Assembly: GCA_016699675.1 (NCBI GenBank)
Contig: CP064985.1
Span: forward strand, 124,001 to 188,000
Direction of reading: 5' to 3'
DNA from: Austwickia sp.
GTDB taxonomy: Bacteria; Actinomycetota; Actinomycetes; Actinomycetales; Dermatophilaceae
DNA: 64,000 bases
Shown piece after piece: positions 16,617-25,326 of this stretch. Position 1 is the first letter of the stretch; each line of letters starts with the position of its first letter. A program made the position numbers and the translations under genes. Below the pieces are notes generated by a model. The model worked only from the letters and a program-made list of their open reading frames with translations, ran no database searches and was not told where the DNA came from.

Positions 16617-16977
16617 TCAGTCGAGGCGCTTGGCCTTGGTCTCCGGCATTGTCAGGACGATGAGGAACGCCACCAGCGCGACGCCCGAGACGACCCAGTA
16701 GAACTTGTCCGCCATCTTGGCGTCGGCGAGCCAGGTGATGACGTACGGCGCCATGCCGCCGAAGATGGCGACCGTGATGTTGTACCAGGCGCCGATTCCG
16801 GTCGAGCGCACCTCGGTCGGGAACAGCTCGGCCATCACCGCGGGGATGATCGCACTGGCGAACGCGAACACCGCGAACCCGATGCAGTAGAGCGCCACCA
16901 GCTTCGGGAAGCTGTTGCTGACCAGGCTCGACAGCGGCACCATCGCGACGGTGAAGAAGCCGGTGAAGATGAGTGGC
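16617..16977 (-). pseudogene. MFS (metabolite:H+ symporter type) transporter, C-terminal fragment
   Basis: About 118 residues continuing the interrupted transporter: LIFTGFFTVAMVPLSSLV, IGFAVFAFASAIIPAVMAEL, then FPTEVRSTGIGAWYNITVAI and YWVVSGVALVAFLIVLTMPE. FPTEVR is the conserved loop before TM11 of the MHS (metabolite:H+ symporter) subfamily. The fragment has no start of its own; its coding frame enters directly from the left end of the IS element. Non-functional on its own. Confidence 0.85.
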
Positions 16978-17019
16978 GGGACCCCGAGAAGTGATCCAGG
17001 CCTTGTGAGAGTCGATCTT

Positions 17020-17817
17020 TCATCGGTGGGTGCATCCAGCAGCGTAGACCGCTGGCGGCTGGTAGCCGAGGGAGCTGTGGCGTCGGCGAGTGTTGTAGTC
17101 CTGCTTCCAGTCGGCGATGACGACCCTGGCCTGGGCCAGACTCCAGAAGATGTTGATGTTGAGGCACTCGTCGCGGATGCGGGAGTTGAAGGACTCGACG
17201 TAGCCGTTGCGCCATGGTTCGCCGGGTGGGATGAAGTGCAGGCCGACGCGGTCGTGGGCCCAGTGGGCCATCGCGACGCACGCGAGTTCGGGCCCGTTGT
17301 CGCAGCGGAGCACGGCCGGGTAGCCGCGCTGGGCGGCGATGCGGTCGAGTTCTTCGATCAGGTTGTCTGCGGTGATGTTGCGCTCGACCAGGCCGCCGAG
17401 GCATTCGCGGGTGTGTTCGTCGACGATGGTGGCGATCTAGATGGGTTTGCCGTCGGTGGTGGCGTCGAACTGGAAGTCGACGGCCCAAACCCTGTTCGGG
17501 GCATCGGCGGTCGGCAGGTTCGGGGTCGTGGAGATGCCCGGGCGTTTGCGGCGGCGGCGTTGCGGGACGCGTAGGCCTTCCTCTCGCCATAGTCGCTGGA
17601 CCTTCTTGTGGTTCACCGCCCAGCCCTCGGCTCGCGCGTCGTGGTAGGCGTTGCGGAACCCGCGCCGAGGGTGGTTCTTGGACCAGGCGCGCAGCCAGGT
17701 GCGCAAAGCGCAGTCGGGGTCACCTGTCGTCGTCGCTGCGGGCGGCCGTCGTTGGGTCGTGCGGTTTTGCCCGGTCACCCGGCAGGCGAACCGCTCACTC
17801 ACACCCATGCTGAGCAT
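17020..17817 (-). pseudogene. IS3-family transposase OrfB (DDE catalytic subunit), nonsense-disrupted
   Basis: OrfB provides the DDE integrase domain of IS3 transposases. The first part (17817-17437) contains PRRGFRNAYHDARAEGWAVN and the first catalytic Asp in VWAVDFQFDAT, then ends at TAG 17437-17439 directly after DGKPI. Without the stop, the frame continues with IATIVDEHTRECLGGL, the second Asp in LRCDNGPELACVA, and the Glu in SRIRDECLNINIFW. TAG most likely replaces the AAG (Lys) of the family's PIKIA block. The frame is also open upstream of 17817 (LSPERRRAAVAHL) into the end of orfA, in the -1 frame expected for OrfAB frameshifting. Confidence 0.9.
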
Positions 17818-17852
17818 GAGGTGAGCGACGGCCGCCCGCCGGCGTTCCGGGC

Positions 17853-18134
17853 TCAGAAGTTTCCCCGGGCGATCTCCTTCAACGCAGCCTTCTCCAGCTC
17901 CGCGTCGGCCAGCAGCCGCTTGAGCGTCGCGTTCTCCCGCTCGAGGTCCTTGAGGCGCTTCGCGTCGTCGGCTTTCAAGCCACCGAACTGGTTACGCCAG
18001 CGGTAGTAGGTCGCCTCGGTCACCTGGAGCTCGCGGCAGACGTCCGCGACCTCCTTGCCCTCGGCCAACATCCTGTCGGCCTGGGTGAGCTTACGGACAA
18101 CCTGCTCAGGCGTGTGTCGCTTCCTCGATGCCAT
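17853..18134 (-). CDS. IS3-family transposase OrfA (helix-turn-helix subunit)
   Basis: 93 residues from the ATG at 18134 (ASRKRHTPEQVVRKLTQADR). Helix-turn-helix VADVCRELQVTEATYYRWRN is followed by the IS407-type coiled coil GLKADDAKRLKDLERENATL and KRLLADAELEKAALKEI, a leucine zipper used for transposase assembly. It binds the IS ends. The frame can be extended upstream to 18185, but the family start is MASRKRH-like. It is intact although its partner orfB is not. Confidence 0.92.
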   Translation of the reverse strand: MASRKRHTPEQVVRKLTQADRMLAEGKEVADVCRELQVTEATYYRWRNQFGGLKADDAKRLKDLERENATLKRLLADAELEKAALKEIARGNF

Positions 18135-18208
18135 GTCGTGTCGAGCCTTCCTGCCCACCTCGTGGGCCACAAGACTCTCACTCAACCTGGATCAACCAAC
18201 CGGGGTCA

Positions 18209-19302
18209 GGCCATGAGGAACATCGGCTTGCGGCCGATCTTGTCCGACAGGGCCCCAGCGGGTACTGCAGGGCGATGAACAGCACCATCGCGATGGTCAT
18301 CGCCATGAACACGTCGCCGGAGTCGGCCTTGAACGTCTTGACGGCCTGGCTGTTGATCGCGCCGATGAAGGTGTAGTAGACGACCGCGAACAGCATCGTC
18401 GTGCCCACCACGTGGAGCACCGACTTGGGGTAGCGGCGCAGCGTCGTCAGGAGCGGGTTCTTGATCTTCTCCATCTTCTTCGCGGCGTGCTCCTCGAACA
18501 GCTCGGACTCCTTGAGGTCCTTCCGCATGAACAAGCCGACTAGGGCGAAGATGCCGCCCAGGATGAACGGCATGCGCCAGCCGAACTCGGCCATCTGCGT
18601 CTTGTCCAGCACCTTCGCGAGCCAGTAGCCCAGGCCCGTCGCGATGATGAGCGCCGTGCCGGTGCCCATGTACATGAACGAGGTGTACCGGCCGCGCGGC
18701 TCCGGCGGGGCGACCTCCGAGAGGTAGACGGAGGTGTTGGACAGCTCGCCACCGGCGGCGATGCCCTGCGCGATGCGCGCGATGATCAGGATGGCGGGGG
18801 CCGCCCAGCCGATCTGGTTGTACGTCGGCAGCGCGCCGATCACGAACGAACCGCCGGCCATCAGCGCGACGCACAGCATCATGGCCCCGCGGCGGCCAGC
18901 CATGTCGGCGAAGCGGCCCATGAGCCAGCCGCCGACGGGCCGCAGGAAGAACGCGACCGCGAACGTCGCGAACGTCGCCAACAGCGCCGCGGTCTCGTTG
19001 CCGGAGGGGAAGATCTGGGTGGCGAAGTACACGGCGAACAGCGAGTAGATGGTCCAGTCGAACCACTCCACCGCGTGCCCCACGGTGGCCGCCAGCACGG
19101 GCCGCAGCGGGAACTTGCCGGGCGTCGGCGTGGCGTCGGGCGCATAGCCGTCGATGGTCGTGGGCCCGTACTGCGGGTCCATCACGATCTCGTGGCCGGA
19201 CCCGTCGAAGGTCATGTGCACGGGCACGTCCCGGTGGGGGGCCGCCGTGGCGGATCCGGGCTGATCAGGCCCGGAGGGACTGGTCGGGGAGGCAGGCGTC
19301 AT
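18209..19302 (-). pseudogene. MFS (metabolite:H+ symporter type) transporter, N-terminal fragment
   Basis: Starts at ATG 19302 behind AGGAGAGG. A ~55-residue hydrophilic N-terminus precedes ATVGHAVEWFDWTIYSLFAV, the MHS-family TM1 with EWFDW, then RPVGGWLMGRFADMAGRRGA (TM2-3 loop), IARIAQGIAAGGELSNTSVY and APPEPRGRYTSF. The frame then breaks near 18261, where one missing C (TACCC for TACCCC) shifts it. In the corrected frame it reads PAGALSDKIGRKPMFLMA up to the IS. The transporter would have taken up a carboxylate or betaine-like solute, but it is doubly inactivated by the frameshift and the insertion. Confidence 0.88.
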
Positions 19303-19673
19303 GTGGGTGCCTCTCCTGAAGATGGGCGCGCGGCAGCGCGGGCGCGGGTAAGCGTCCGATGGCGAGGCGTGGCTGTCCGCGGATCGACCGCGGCCTGACA
19401 GATCCGCTCCGAGCGGACCGTCGCGCCGGCCGCCGTACGAGCTCGGGCCGGCTCGGCGCAGCGCGCACAGGGGACCCCCCCGCCACGGCAGCGACGCCGA
19501 TCGACCGACTTGAGCGTCGCTGACCTGCGCTGACGCCAGCAAGCAGTGAACGCATGTTCATCGATCAGCGGCAGCCAGCGCAGGTTGACGTGAACGTCAA
19601 GCAGCGCCGCCGACGACGAGCGGTCCGCCCAACGGTTCCCGCGCCCCGCCGAGTGGTTGCTGGGGCAAGCGCC
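19303..19673. other. Intergenic region upstream of the MFS remnant
   Basis: 371 bases with no supported gene. It presumably held the transporter promoter. The only notable short motif is GAAC-N4-GTTC at 19548-19559, an SOS-box-like match that is probably chance. Confidence 0.5.
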
Positions 19674-20519
19674 TCAGAACAGGATCGTGGCGAAGAGCCC
19701 CACGTCCTGGAAGCCCACCCGACGATAGGTCCGCACGGCCTGGGTGTTGTAGTCGTTGACGTAGAGGCTGACCCACCCGACCTCGCGACGCGCGAGCTCG
19801 ACGACCCTGGCCATCGCGGGGGCGGCGAGCCCCGTGCCGCGGTACGCCGGGTCCACCCACACGCCTTGGATCTGGCCCGCGCCGACCCCCACGGACCCGA
19901 GGTCGGCCTTGGAGAGGATGCGGCCGTCCTCCACGAGCACGTACGCCCGCTGCCGCGCGATCAGGCCACGCACCCCGTTGCGATAGGCGACCTCGCTGCC
20001 TCGATCGGTGTAGGGCGGGTAACCGATTTCCTCGGTGAACATCGCCGACGCCGCCGGCACGAGGCGGTCCAGTTCGGCCGTCTCCGCGGGCCGCACCCGC
20101 AGATCGGGCGCCACCCCGAGCGGGTCGTCCGGACCGATGGCCATGAGCGGCTGCCGCGCCCGCACCTCCAGCGGCCGCCGCCAGCTGGCCGACAGGTCGT
20201 CCCAGAGGAGCGCCACCTGCAGCGCGGGGCCGAAGATGGAGGAGTACTGGTGCTGCACGCGCCGCAACCGGTCCGCGAAGGCCGTGGCGGCGTCGGGGCC
20301 GCACTCCACCGGGATGACGTTCGCCGTCACCCAGCACAGGGACTCCAGCCGCCCCCCGGGGTAGTGCCCGAGCAGGGACCGCGAGCGATCCAGGTCGACC
20401 TCCCCGATGCGGGCGGCGACATAGCAGTTCGCCAACGGATCTCGGGCGCACAGGTCCAGCGCCGCAGCCCGGTCGGCCTCGCCGACGTACCGGACGACGC
20501 GTCCGGCGAAGGGTCTCAC
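19674..20519 (-). CDS. GNAT acetyltransferase with N-terminal DUF4081-like domain
   Basis: 281 residues from GTG 20519. The N-terminal half (CARDPLANCYVAARIGEVDL) matches the DUF4081-type domain that precedes GNAT in actinobacterial proteins. The C-terminal GNAT has GQIQGVWVDPAYRGTGLAAP (acetyl-CoA binding) and VSLYVNDYNTQAVRTYRRVG, followed by FQDVGLFATILF. This gene follows ispG in Mycobacterium too (dxr-rip1-gcpE-GNAT). The acetyl acceptor is unknown. Confidence 0.9.
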   Translation of the reverse strand: MRPFAGRVVRYVGEADRAAALDLCARDPLANCYVAARIGEVDLDRSRSLLGHYPGGRLESLCWVTANVIPVECGPDAATAFADRLRRVQHQYSSIFGPALQVALLWDDLSASWRRPLEVRARQPLMAIGPDDPLGVAPDLRVRPAETAELDRLVPAASAMFTEEIGYPPYTDRGSEVAYRNGVRGLIARQRAYVLVEDGRILSKADLGSVGVGAGQIQGVWVDPAYRGTGLAAPAMARVVELARREVGWVSLYVNDYNTQAVRTYRRVGFQDVGLFATILF

Positions 20520-20547
20520 GAGCGGCCCCCTGCGTGCGGGGCGCAGG

Positions 20548-21711
20548 TCACCCGCCGACCGTCACCGTCGGGCCCGCGCCGCCGTCACCGGCCGGCTCGC
20601 CCATCTCGTCGGCCAGCCGCATGGCCTCCTCGATGAGCGTCTCGACGATCTCGCTCTCGGGCACCGTCTTCACGACCTCGCCGCGGACGAAGATCTGGCC
20701 CTTGCCGTTGCCCGACGCCACGCCGAGGTCGGCCTCCCGCGCCTCCCCCGGTCCGTTGACGACGCAGCCCATGACGGCCACCCGCAGCGGGACGGTCATC
20801 CCCTCCAGCCCTGCGGTGACCTGCTGGGCCAGGGTGTAGACGTCGACCTGGGCGCGTCCGCAGCTCGGGCAGCTGACGATCTCCAGCTTGCGCGGCTTCA
20901 ACCCGAGCGACTGCAGGATCTGGTTGCCGACCTTGACCTCCTCCACCGGCGGCGCCGACAGCGAGACCCGGATCGTGTCGCCGATGCCCTCGGCCAGCAG
21001 GTGCCCGAAGGCCACCGACGACTTGATCGTGCCCTGGAACGCCGGGCCGGCCTCGGTCACGCCGAGGTGGAGCGGCCAGTCGCCCTTGCTGGCGAGCAGC
21101 TCGTAGGCGCGGATCATCGTCGGTACGTCGTGGTGCTTGACCGAGATCTTGAAGTCGTGGAAGTCGTGCTCCTCGAACAGCCCCGCCTCCCAGACGGCGG
21201 ATTCCACCAGCGCCTCGGGGGTGGGTCCGCCGTACTTGGCGTACAGGCGCTTGTCCAGGCTGCCCGCGTTGACGCCGATCCGCAGCGAGGTGCCATAGTC
21301 CCGGGCCGCCTGCGCGATCTCCTTGACCTTGTCGTCGAACTCGCGGATGTTGCCGGGGTTGACGCGGACGGCGGCGCAACCGGCCTCGATGGCCGCGAAC
21401 ACGTACTTCGGCTGGAAGTGAATGTCCGCGATCACCGGGATCTGGGAGTGCTTGGCGATCTCTCCGAGGGCGTCGGCGTCGTCCTGGCTGGGGCAGGCGA
21501 CCCGGACGATGTCGCAGCCGGCCGCGGTCAGCTCCGCGATCTGCTGCAGGGTGGCGTTGACGTCGGAGGTCAGTGTGGTCGTCATCGACTGGACGGAGAC
21601 CGGGGCGTCGCCTCCGACCTCGACCGATCCGACCCGGATCTTGCGGGACGGGCGGCGCGGGGCGAGCGGCGGAGCGGCGGGAGCCGACGGCATGCCGAGA
21701 TCGACGGTCAT
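20548..21711 (-). CDS. ispG: 4-hydroxy-3-methylbut-2-enyl diphosphate synthase (flavodoxin-type), IspG/GcpE
   Basis: 387 residues. Reduces methylerythritol cyclodiphosphate to HMBPP in the non-mevalonate isoprenoid pathway. Conserved N-terminal VGGDAPVSVQSMTTTLTSDV; the [4Fe-4S] ligands are the two Cys of SCPSCGRAQVD and the Cys in VMGCVVNGPGEA, whose Glu also contributes. The ATG at 21711 is preferred; an in-frame ATG at 21750 adds 13 unconserved residues. It sits in the dxr-rip1-ispG cluster, joining two steps of the same pathway with a membrane protease. Confidence 0.96.
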   Translation of the reverse strand: MTVDLGMPSAPAAPPLAPRRPSRKIRVGSVEVGGDAPVSVQSMTTTLTSDVNATLQQIAELTAAGCDIVRVACPSQDDADALGEIAKHSQIPVIADIHFQPKYVFAAIEAGCAAVRVNPGNIREFDDKVKEIAQAARDYGTSLRIGVNAGSLDKRLYAKYGGPTPEALVESAVWEAGLFEEHDFHDFKISVKHHDVPTMIRAYELLASKGDWPLHLGVTEAGPAFQGTIKSSVAFGHLLAEGIGDTIRVSLSAPPVEEVKVGNQILQSLGLKPRKLEIVSCPSCGRAQVDVYTLAQQVTAGLEGMTVPLRVAVMGCVVNGPGEAREADLGVASGNGKGQIFVRGEVVKTVPESEIVETLIEEAMRLADEMGEPAGDGGAGPTVTVGG

Positions 21712-21790
21712 GCGCCCAGTATTCCAGCGCCGACTGCCGCCCGTCGCCACGGGTGGCCCCCTCGCCGCGACGTCCGAGCGCTCCGGCGGT

Positions 21791-23152
21791 TCAGAGCCGG
21801 ACCGGCTTGACGAGGTCCGCGTAGATCAACAGGACCGACATGCCGATGAGGAGCGTCGCGACGGCGTACGCGAGCGGCAGCCCCTTCGCGACGTCGACGT
21901 ACCCCGGGTCGGGAGCACCGCGCAGGCGGGCGACGGTACGCCGTAGCCCCTCCCACAGGGCACCCGCGATGTGACCGCCGTCCAGCGGCATGAGCGGGAT
22001 GAGGTTGAAGACGAACAGCGCGATGTTCAGGCTGGCCAGCAGCATCAGGAGGATGACGGCGAGGTCGACCGGCCCGGCGAGCCGGACTCCCATGAACGTC
22101 ATGGTGCTGGCGGTGTCGCCTGCCACGCGACCCACGCCGACGACCGACATGGGGCTGTCCGCGGCCCGCTCCCCCGGGCCGAAGGCGGCCTGCCCGACGG
22201 CCACGACCTTCTCCGGCAGCCGCAACACGACGCCGGCCGTCTGCTTGACGCCGTCCCAGACGATGGCCGGGGCCTGCGTGATGCTCTGGCGCTGCAGCAC
22301 CGTGTTCTGCCCGGTCGAGGTGCCGATGTAGCCAGCGGTCGTCATGGCGATGCTGCCGTCTGCGTTCTTGCGGGGCACGCCGTCCGCGTCGAGCTCGGGG
22401 ACCTGGTTGGCGATCGGGGTCACGGTGCGCGACACGCGTTCGCCGGCGCGCGTCACGACCACCGGGATGGGCTTGCCCGCGTTCGGTCGCACGAGGCGCG
22501 AGACGTCGGCCGCCTTGGCGACCGGGGACCCGGCGATCTCGACGATGACGTCATCCGGTCGCAGCCCGGCCGCCGCCGCCGGCGAGGGCGCGTCCGCGGC
22601 GGTGCAGGCGGTTGCATCCGCGGCCGTCCCGGTGACCGGGCGCACGCACTGGACGACGGTGCCGATGCGCCCGCCGTCCGCCTCGACCTGGCGGCCGTAG
22701 AGGGTGACGATGCCGGTGATGATGAGCGTGGCGATGAGCAGGTTCATCAGCGGACCGCCGAACATCACGGCCAGCTTGCGCGGCGTCGTCAGCCGGTAGA
22801 AGACGCGGTGCTCCTCGCCGGGCTCAATCTCCTCCATCGAGGACGTGCGCGCGTCGTCGATCATCGCCGACCAGCGCCCCGTGCTGGAGGGGCGCACCAC
22901 CCCGGGCGGATCGCCGGGCTTGGGCGGGAACATCCCGATCATCTTGACGAAGCCGCCCAGCGGGATGGCCTTCAGCCCGTACTGAGTCTCGCCGATCTTG
23001 CGGCTCCACAGCGTGGGCCCGAACCCGATCATGTATTGCGGGCACTTCACCCCGAACCGCTTGGCGGGCACCAGGTGCCCGATCTCGTGCAGCGCGATGG
23101 ACGCGCCGATGCCCAGGGCGACGATCAACACGCCGACGACGTACATGAGCAC
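21791..23152 (-). CDS. rip1: Site-2 protease, M50 family (Rip1/RseP)
   Basis: About 453 residues; membrane zinc protease for regulated intramembrane proteolysis, for example of anti-sigma factors. The active site HEIGH is in the first helix (ASIALHEIGHLVPAKRFGV), a PDZ domain lies around residues 180-270 (AAAAGLRPDDVIVEIAGSPV), and the second conserved site NLIPLMPLDGGHI is near residue 395. About four membrane segments. GTG 23152 is chosen because AAAGGGG lies nine bases upstream; ATG 23146 is the alternative. Position between dxr and ispG is the same as M. tuberculosis rip1. Confidence 0.93.
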   Translation of the reverse strand: MLMYVVGVLIVALGIGASIALHEIGHLVPAKRFGVKCPQYMIGFGPTLWSRKIGETQYGLKAIPLGGFVKMIGMFPPKPGDPPGVVRPSSTGRWSAMIDDARTSSMEEIEPGEEHRVFYRLTTPRKLAVMFGGPLMNLLIATLIITGIVTLYGRQVEADGGRIGTVVQCVRPVTGTAADATACTAADAPSPAAAAGLRPDDVIVEIAGSPVAKAADVSRLVRPNAGKPIPVVVTRAGERVSRTVTPIANQVPELDADGVPRKNADGSIAMTTAGYIGTSTGQNTVLQRQSITQAPAIVWDGVKQTAGVVLRLPEKVVAVGQAAFGPGERAADSPMSVVGVGRVAGDTASTMTFMGVRLAGPVDLAVILLMLLASLNIALFVFNLIPLMPLDGGHIAGALWEGLRRTVARLRGAPDPGYVDVAKGLPLAYAVATLLIGMSVLLIYADLVKPVRL

Positions 23153-23226
23153 GGGCGGTGGCCCCTTTCGGTTCCCCGGCCACGCTGGGTGCCGGGATCG
23201 TTCTCCCAGTTGCCTTTCGGCGGGCG

Positions 23227-24441
23227 CTACCCGATCCCAAGCACCTCGTGGGCCCGCGCGCGGGCCCACCGCTCGGCGGACAGCACCTGGTCAACGTCGA
23301 GCGCGCCCGATTCACTCCCGCCAGCGCGCGGGTTGGCGGGGGCGTCGGCCCAGTCGCCGACGACGCGGGCGACGGTGTCGACGATGTCGGGGAAGGCGAT
23401 CCGGCGCTCGTGGAAGGCGTCGACGCACTCCTCGTTGGCGGCGTTGTACACGGCCGGGAAGGTGCCGCCCGCCCGACCCGCCTGCACGGCGAGGCCCACG
23501 GCCGGAAACGCCTCGTCGTCCAGCGGCTCGAAGTCCCAGCTCTGCGCCGTGGTCCAGTCGCAGCCGGGGGCGGCGTCGGGGACCCGCTCGGGCCACGCCA
23601 GCCCCAGCGCGATGGGGATGAGCATGGAGGGCGGACTGGCCTGGGCGAGGGTCGAGCCGTCGGTGAACTCCACCATCGAGTGCACGATCGACTGCGGGTG
23701 CACCACCACGTCGATCGCGTCAAAGCCGATGTCGAAGAGCAGGTGCGCCTCGATGACCTCCAGGCCCTTGTTGACCAGGGTCGCCGAGTTGGTGGTGACC
23801 ACGCGGCCCATGTCCCACGTCGGGTGGGCGAGGGCCTGCTCGGGCGTCACGGCGTACAGCTCCTCCTTGCGCTTGCCGCGGAACGGCCCGCCGGAGGCGG
23901 TGACGACGAGCCGCCGTACCTCCTCCGCCCGGCCTCCCCGCAGGCACTGCGCCAGTGCGGAGTGCTCGGAGTCGACGGGCACGATCTGGCCCGGGCGGGC
24001 GGCGGCCTTGACGATGGGGCCGCCGACGATGAGCGACTCCTTGTTGGCCAGCGCGAGGGTCGAACCGGCGCGCAACGCCGCCAGCGTCGGCAGGAGGCCG
24101 ACCGACCCCGTGATCCCGTTGAGGACGACGTCGCACGGCGCGGCGGCGACCTGCGTCGCGGCGTCGGGGCCGGTGACGATCTGCGGGGTGTACGTCGGGC
24201 GGCCGGCCTCCCGCGCGGCCCCCTCGACCGCGGCGGCCACGACGTCGGCGCCGCCGTGCGCGACCCCGACGAGCGGCACCTCGAAGGCGACGGCCTGGCG
24301 CGCCAGCAGGGCCAGGCCGCCGCCCCCGGCCGCGAGTGCCACGACCCGGAAGCGGTCCGGGTTGCGGCCGATGACGTCCAACGCCTGGGTGCCGATCGAG
24401 CCGGTGGAGCCGAGGATGACGACGTCGCGGGGAGTGCTCAC
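23227..24441 (-). CDS. dxr: 1-deoxy-D-xylulose 5-phosphate reductoisomerase
   Basis: 404 residues; NADPH-dependent second enzyme of the methylerythritol phosphate pathway. The NADPH-binding GSTGSIGTQALDVI is at the N-terminus; catalytic blocks are LANKESLIVGGP, PVDSEHSALAQCLRGG, TASGGPFRGK and HPQSIVHSMVEF, with NAANEECVDAF near the C-terminus. GTG start 24441 overlaps the upstream gene's stop by four bases (GTGA), so expression is tied to the type VII-like cassette in front of it. Confidence 0.96.
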   Translation of the reverse strand: MSTPRDVVILGSTGSIGTQALDVIGRNPDRFRVVALAAGGGGLALLARQAVAFEVPLVGVAHGGADVVAAAVEGAAREAGRPTYTPQIVTGPDAATQVAAAPCDVVLNGITGSVGLLPTLAALRAGSTLALANKESLIVGGPIVKAAARPGQIVPVDSEHSALAQCLRGGRAEEVRRLVVTASGGPFRGKRKEELYAVTPEQALAHPTWDMGRVVTTNSATLVNKGLEVIEAHLLFDIGFDAIDVVVHPQSIVHSMVEFTDGSTLAQASPPSMLIPIALGLAWPERVPDAAPGCDWTTAQSWDFEPLDDEAFPAVGLAVQAGRAGGTFPAVYNAANEECVDAFHERRIAFPDIVDTVARVVGDWADAPANPRAGGSESGALDVDQVLSAERWARARAHEVLGIG

Positions 24442-25325
24442 GACGCCGATTCTCGCGCACCCCCGCCCACAGCCGCACGGGCCGGCTCGGCCAGCAGCGC
24501 CACGGCCCAGTCCCCGAGGGTCGCCGGGTCCCGCCGAGTCAGGACGGCGGCGGCCGGGTCGTCCAGGGCGGCGGCGCCGACGTAGGCAACGTGCGGATAG
24601 ACGTACGCCGTGTGCGACGTGCGCACCGGGGCGTCGTCGTGCCGGACCACGAGCTCGGCGACGAGATGCACCCCGCCGAGGACCGCGGCGCCGTCCCGGG
24701 CCGGGACGACCTCGGGCGGCCACCCCTCGAACCCTTCCTCGGCCCCTTCCTGGACCTTGTCCTTGGCACCGTCCTTCGGCCGGCCATAATCCGCCACGAG
24801 ATAGGCCCTCATGAGCTCGGCCAGGGCGGACCGCGGCGCCGCCACGAACCGGTGCACGCCCGAGGGCGAGACGTCCTCGACCAGCACCTCCTCCCCGACG
24901 GCGTGGACGTACCGCATCAGCACGTCCGGACCCTGGTGGGGACCGCCCGCCCCGCCGGGCCGCCCCGCCACGATCCGCTGCGCCGCCAGCACGGCGTCCG
25001 GCTCGCGCCGGACGGCCAGGATCCACGCCAGGTCCGGGGCCACCGCGACGACGCGCTCGCCCGGGCCGGGGGCCCGGCCCGCATCGTCGTGCGGCTCGTC
25101 GGCATAGCGGAGCAGGGCCCGCGCGAACAGGCTGCGCAGCGCGGTGGAGCGCGCGATGTCCCGGGCGGTCGCGTCGATGCGGTCGAGGTACGGCAGGCTC
25201 ACCACTCCCTGGTCCGCACCGTCGATCGCGAGGATCTCCTCGTCGGTCAGGGTGAGCAGCAGCCGACCCGCGCCGCTCGGCACGGCGCTCACCAGCCGAC
25301 CCGCGCCGCTCGGCACGGCGCTCAC
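24438..25325 (-). CDS. Unknown protein of a type VII-like cassette, possibly EspG-like chaperone
   Basis: 295 residues, soluble. After a duplicated N-terminus (VSAVPSGAGRL twice) comes TLTDEEILAIDGADQGVVSL, then RSTALRSLFARALLRYADEP and VVAVAPDLAWILAVRREPDA. The DEE start and the ALRSL...APDL pattern recall EspG-type ESX chaperones, but identity is too weak to assert. A charged Lys/Glu linker near residues 190-210 separates two halves. GTG 25325 overlaps the upstream stop (GTGA); the duplication also offers a second GTG at 25292. Directly precedes dxr. Confidence 0.6.
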   Translation of the reverse strand: MSAVPSGAGRLVSAVPSGAGRLLLTLTDEEILAIDGADQGVVSLPYLDRIDATARDIARSTALRSLFARALLRYADEPHDDAGRAPGPGERVVAVAPDLAWILAVRREPDAVLAAQRIVAGRPGGAGGPHQGPDVLMRYVHAVGEEVLVEDVSPSGVHRFVAAPRSALAELMRAYLVADYGRPKDGAKDKVQEGAEEGFEGWPPEVVPARDGAAVLGGVHLVAELVVRHDDAPVRTSHTAYVYPHVAYVGAAALDDPAAAVLTRRDPATLGDWAVALLAEPARAAVGGGARESAS

Positions 25326-25326
25326 C
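25261..25326. repeat. 33-bp perfect tandem duplication across a gene junction
   Basis: Two identical 33-base units (25261-25293 and 25294-25326), each starting AGCCGACCCGCGCC, followed by a partial third copy from 25327 (AGCCGAACCGCGG). The unit is in frame and encodes an 11-residue repeat at the N-terminus of the downstream gene. It also duplicates its GTG start codon, while the upstream gene's stop falls in the second unit. Confidence 0.95.

Larger units (their letters stand above)
16978..18208 (-). mobile_element. IS3-family (IS407-like) insertion sequence inside an MFS gene
   Basis: About 1.23 kb. The two ends read TGACCCCGGTTGGTTGATCC (from 18208 inward) and GGACCCCGAGAAGTGATCC (from 16979 inward). 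They are imperfect inverted repeats sharing GACCCCG, GATCCAGG and GTGAGAGTC blocks. GGC occurs directly outside both ends (16975-16977 and 18209-18211), a possible 3-base target duplication. It carries orfA and orfB in the usual IS3 arrangement, and orfB is broken by an amber stop, so the copy cannot move unaided. Exact ends are uncertain by 1-2 bases. Confidence 0.9.

Noticed and set aside
19547..19560. TGAAC-GCAT-GTTCA, an SOS (LexA) box-like palindrome
   Set aside because: Matches only the GAAC-N4-GTTC core, about one chance hit is expected in 64 kb, and no SOS-type gene lies nearby.
21971..24814. 947-codon plus-strand open frame
   Set aside because: Runs antisense through rip1 and dxr; codon composition is that of a shadow frame.
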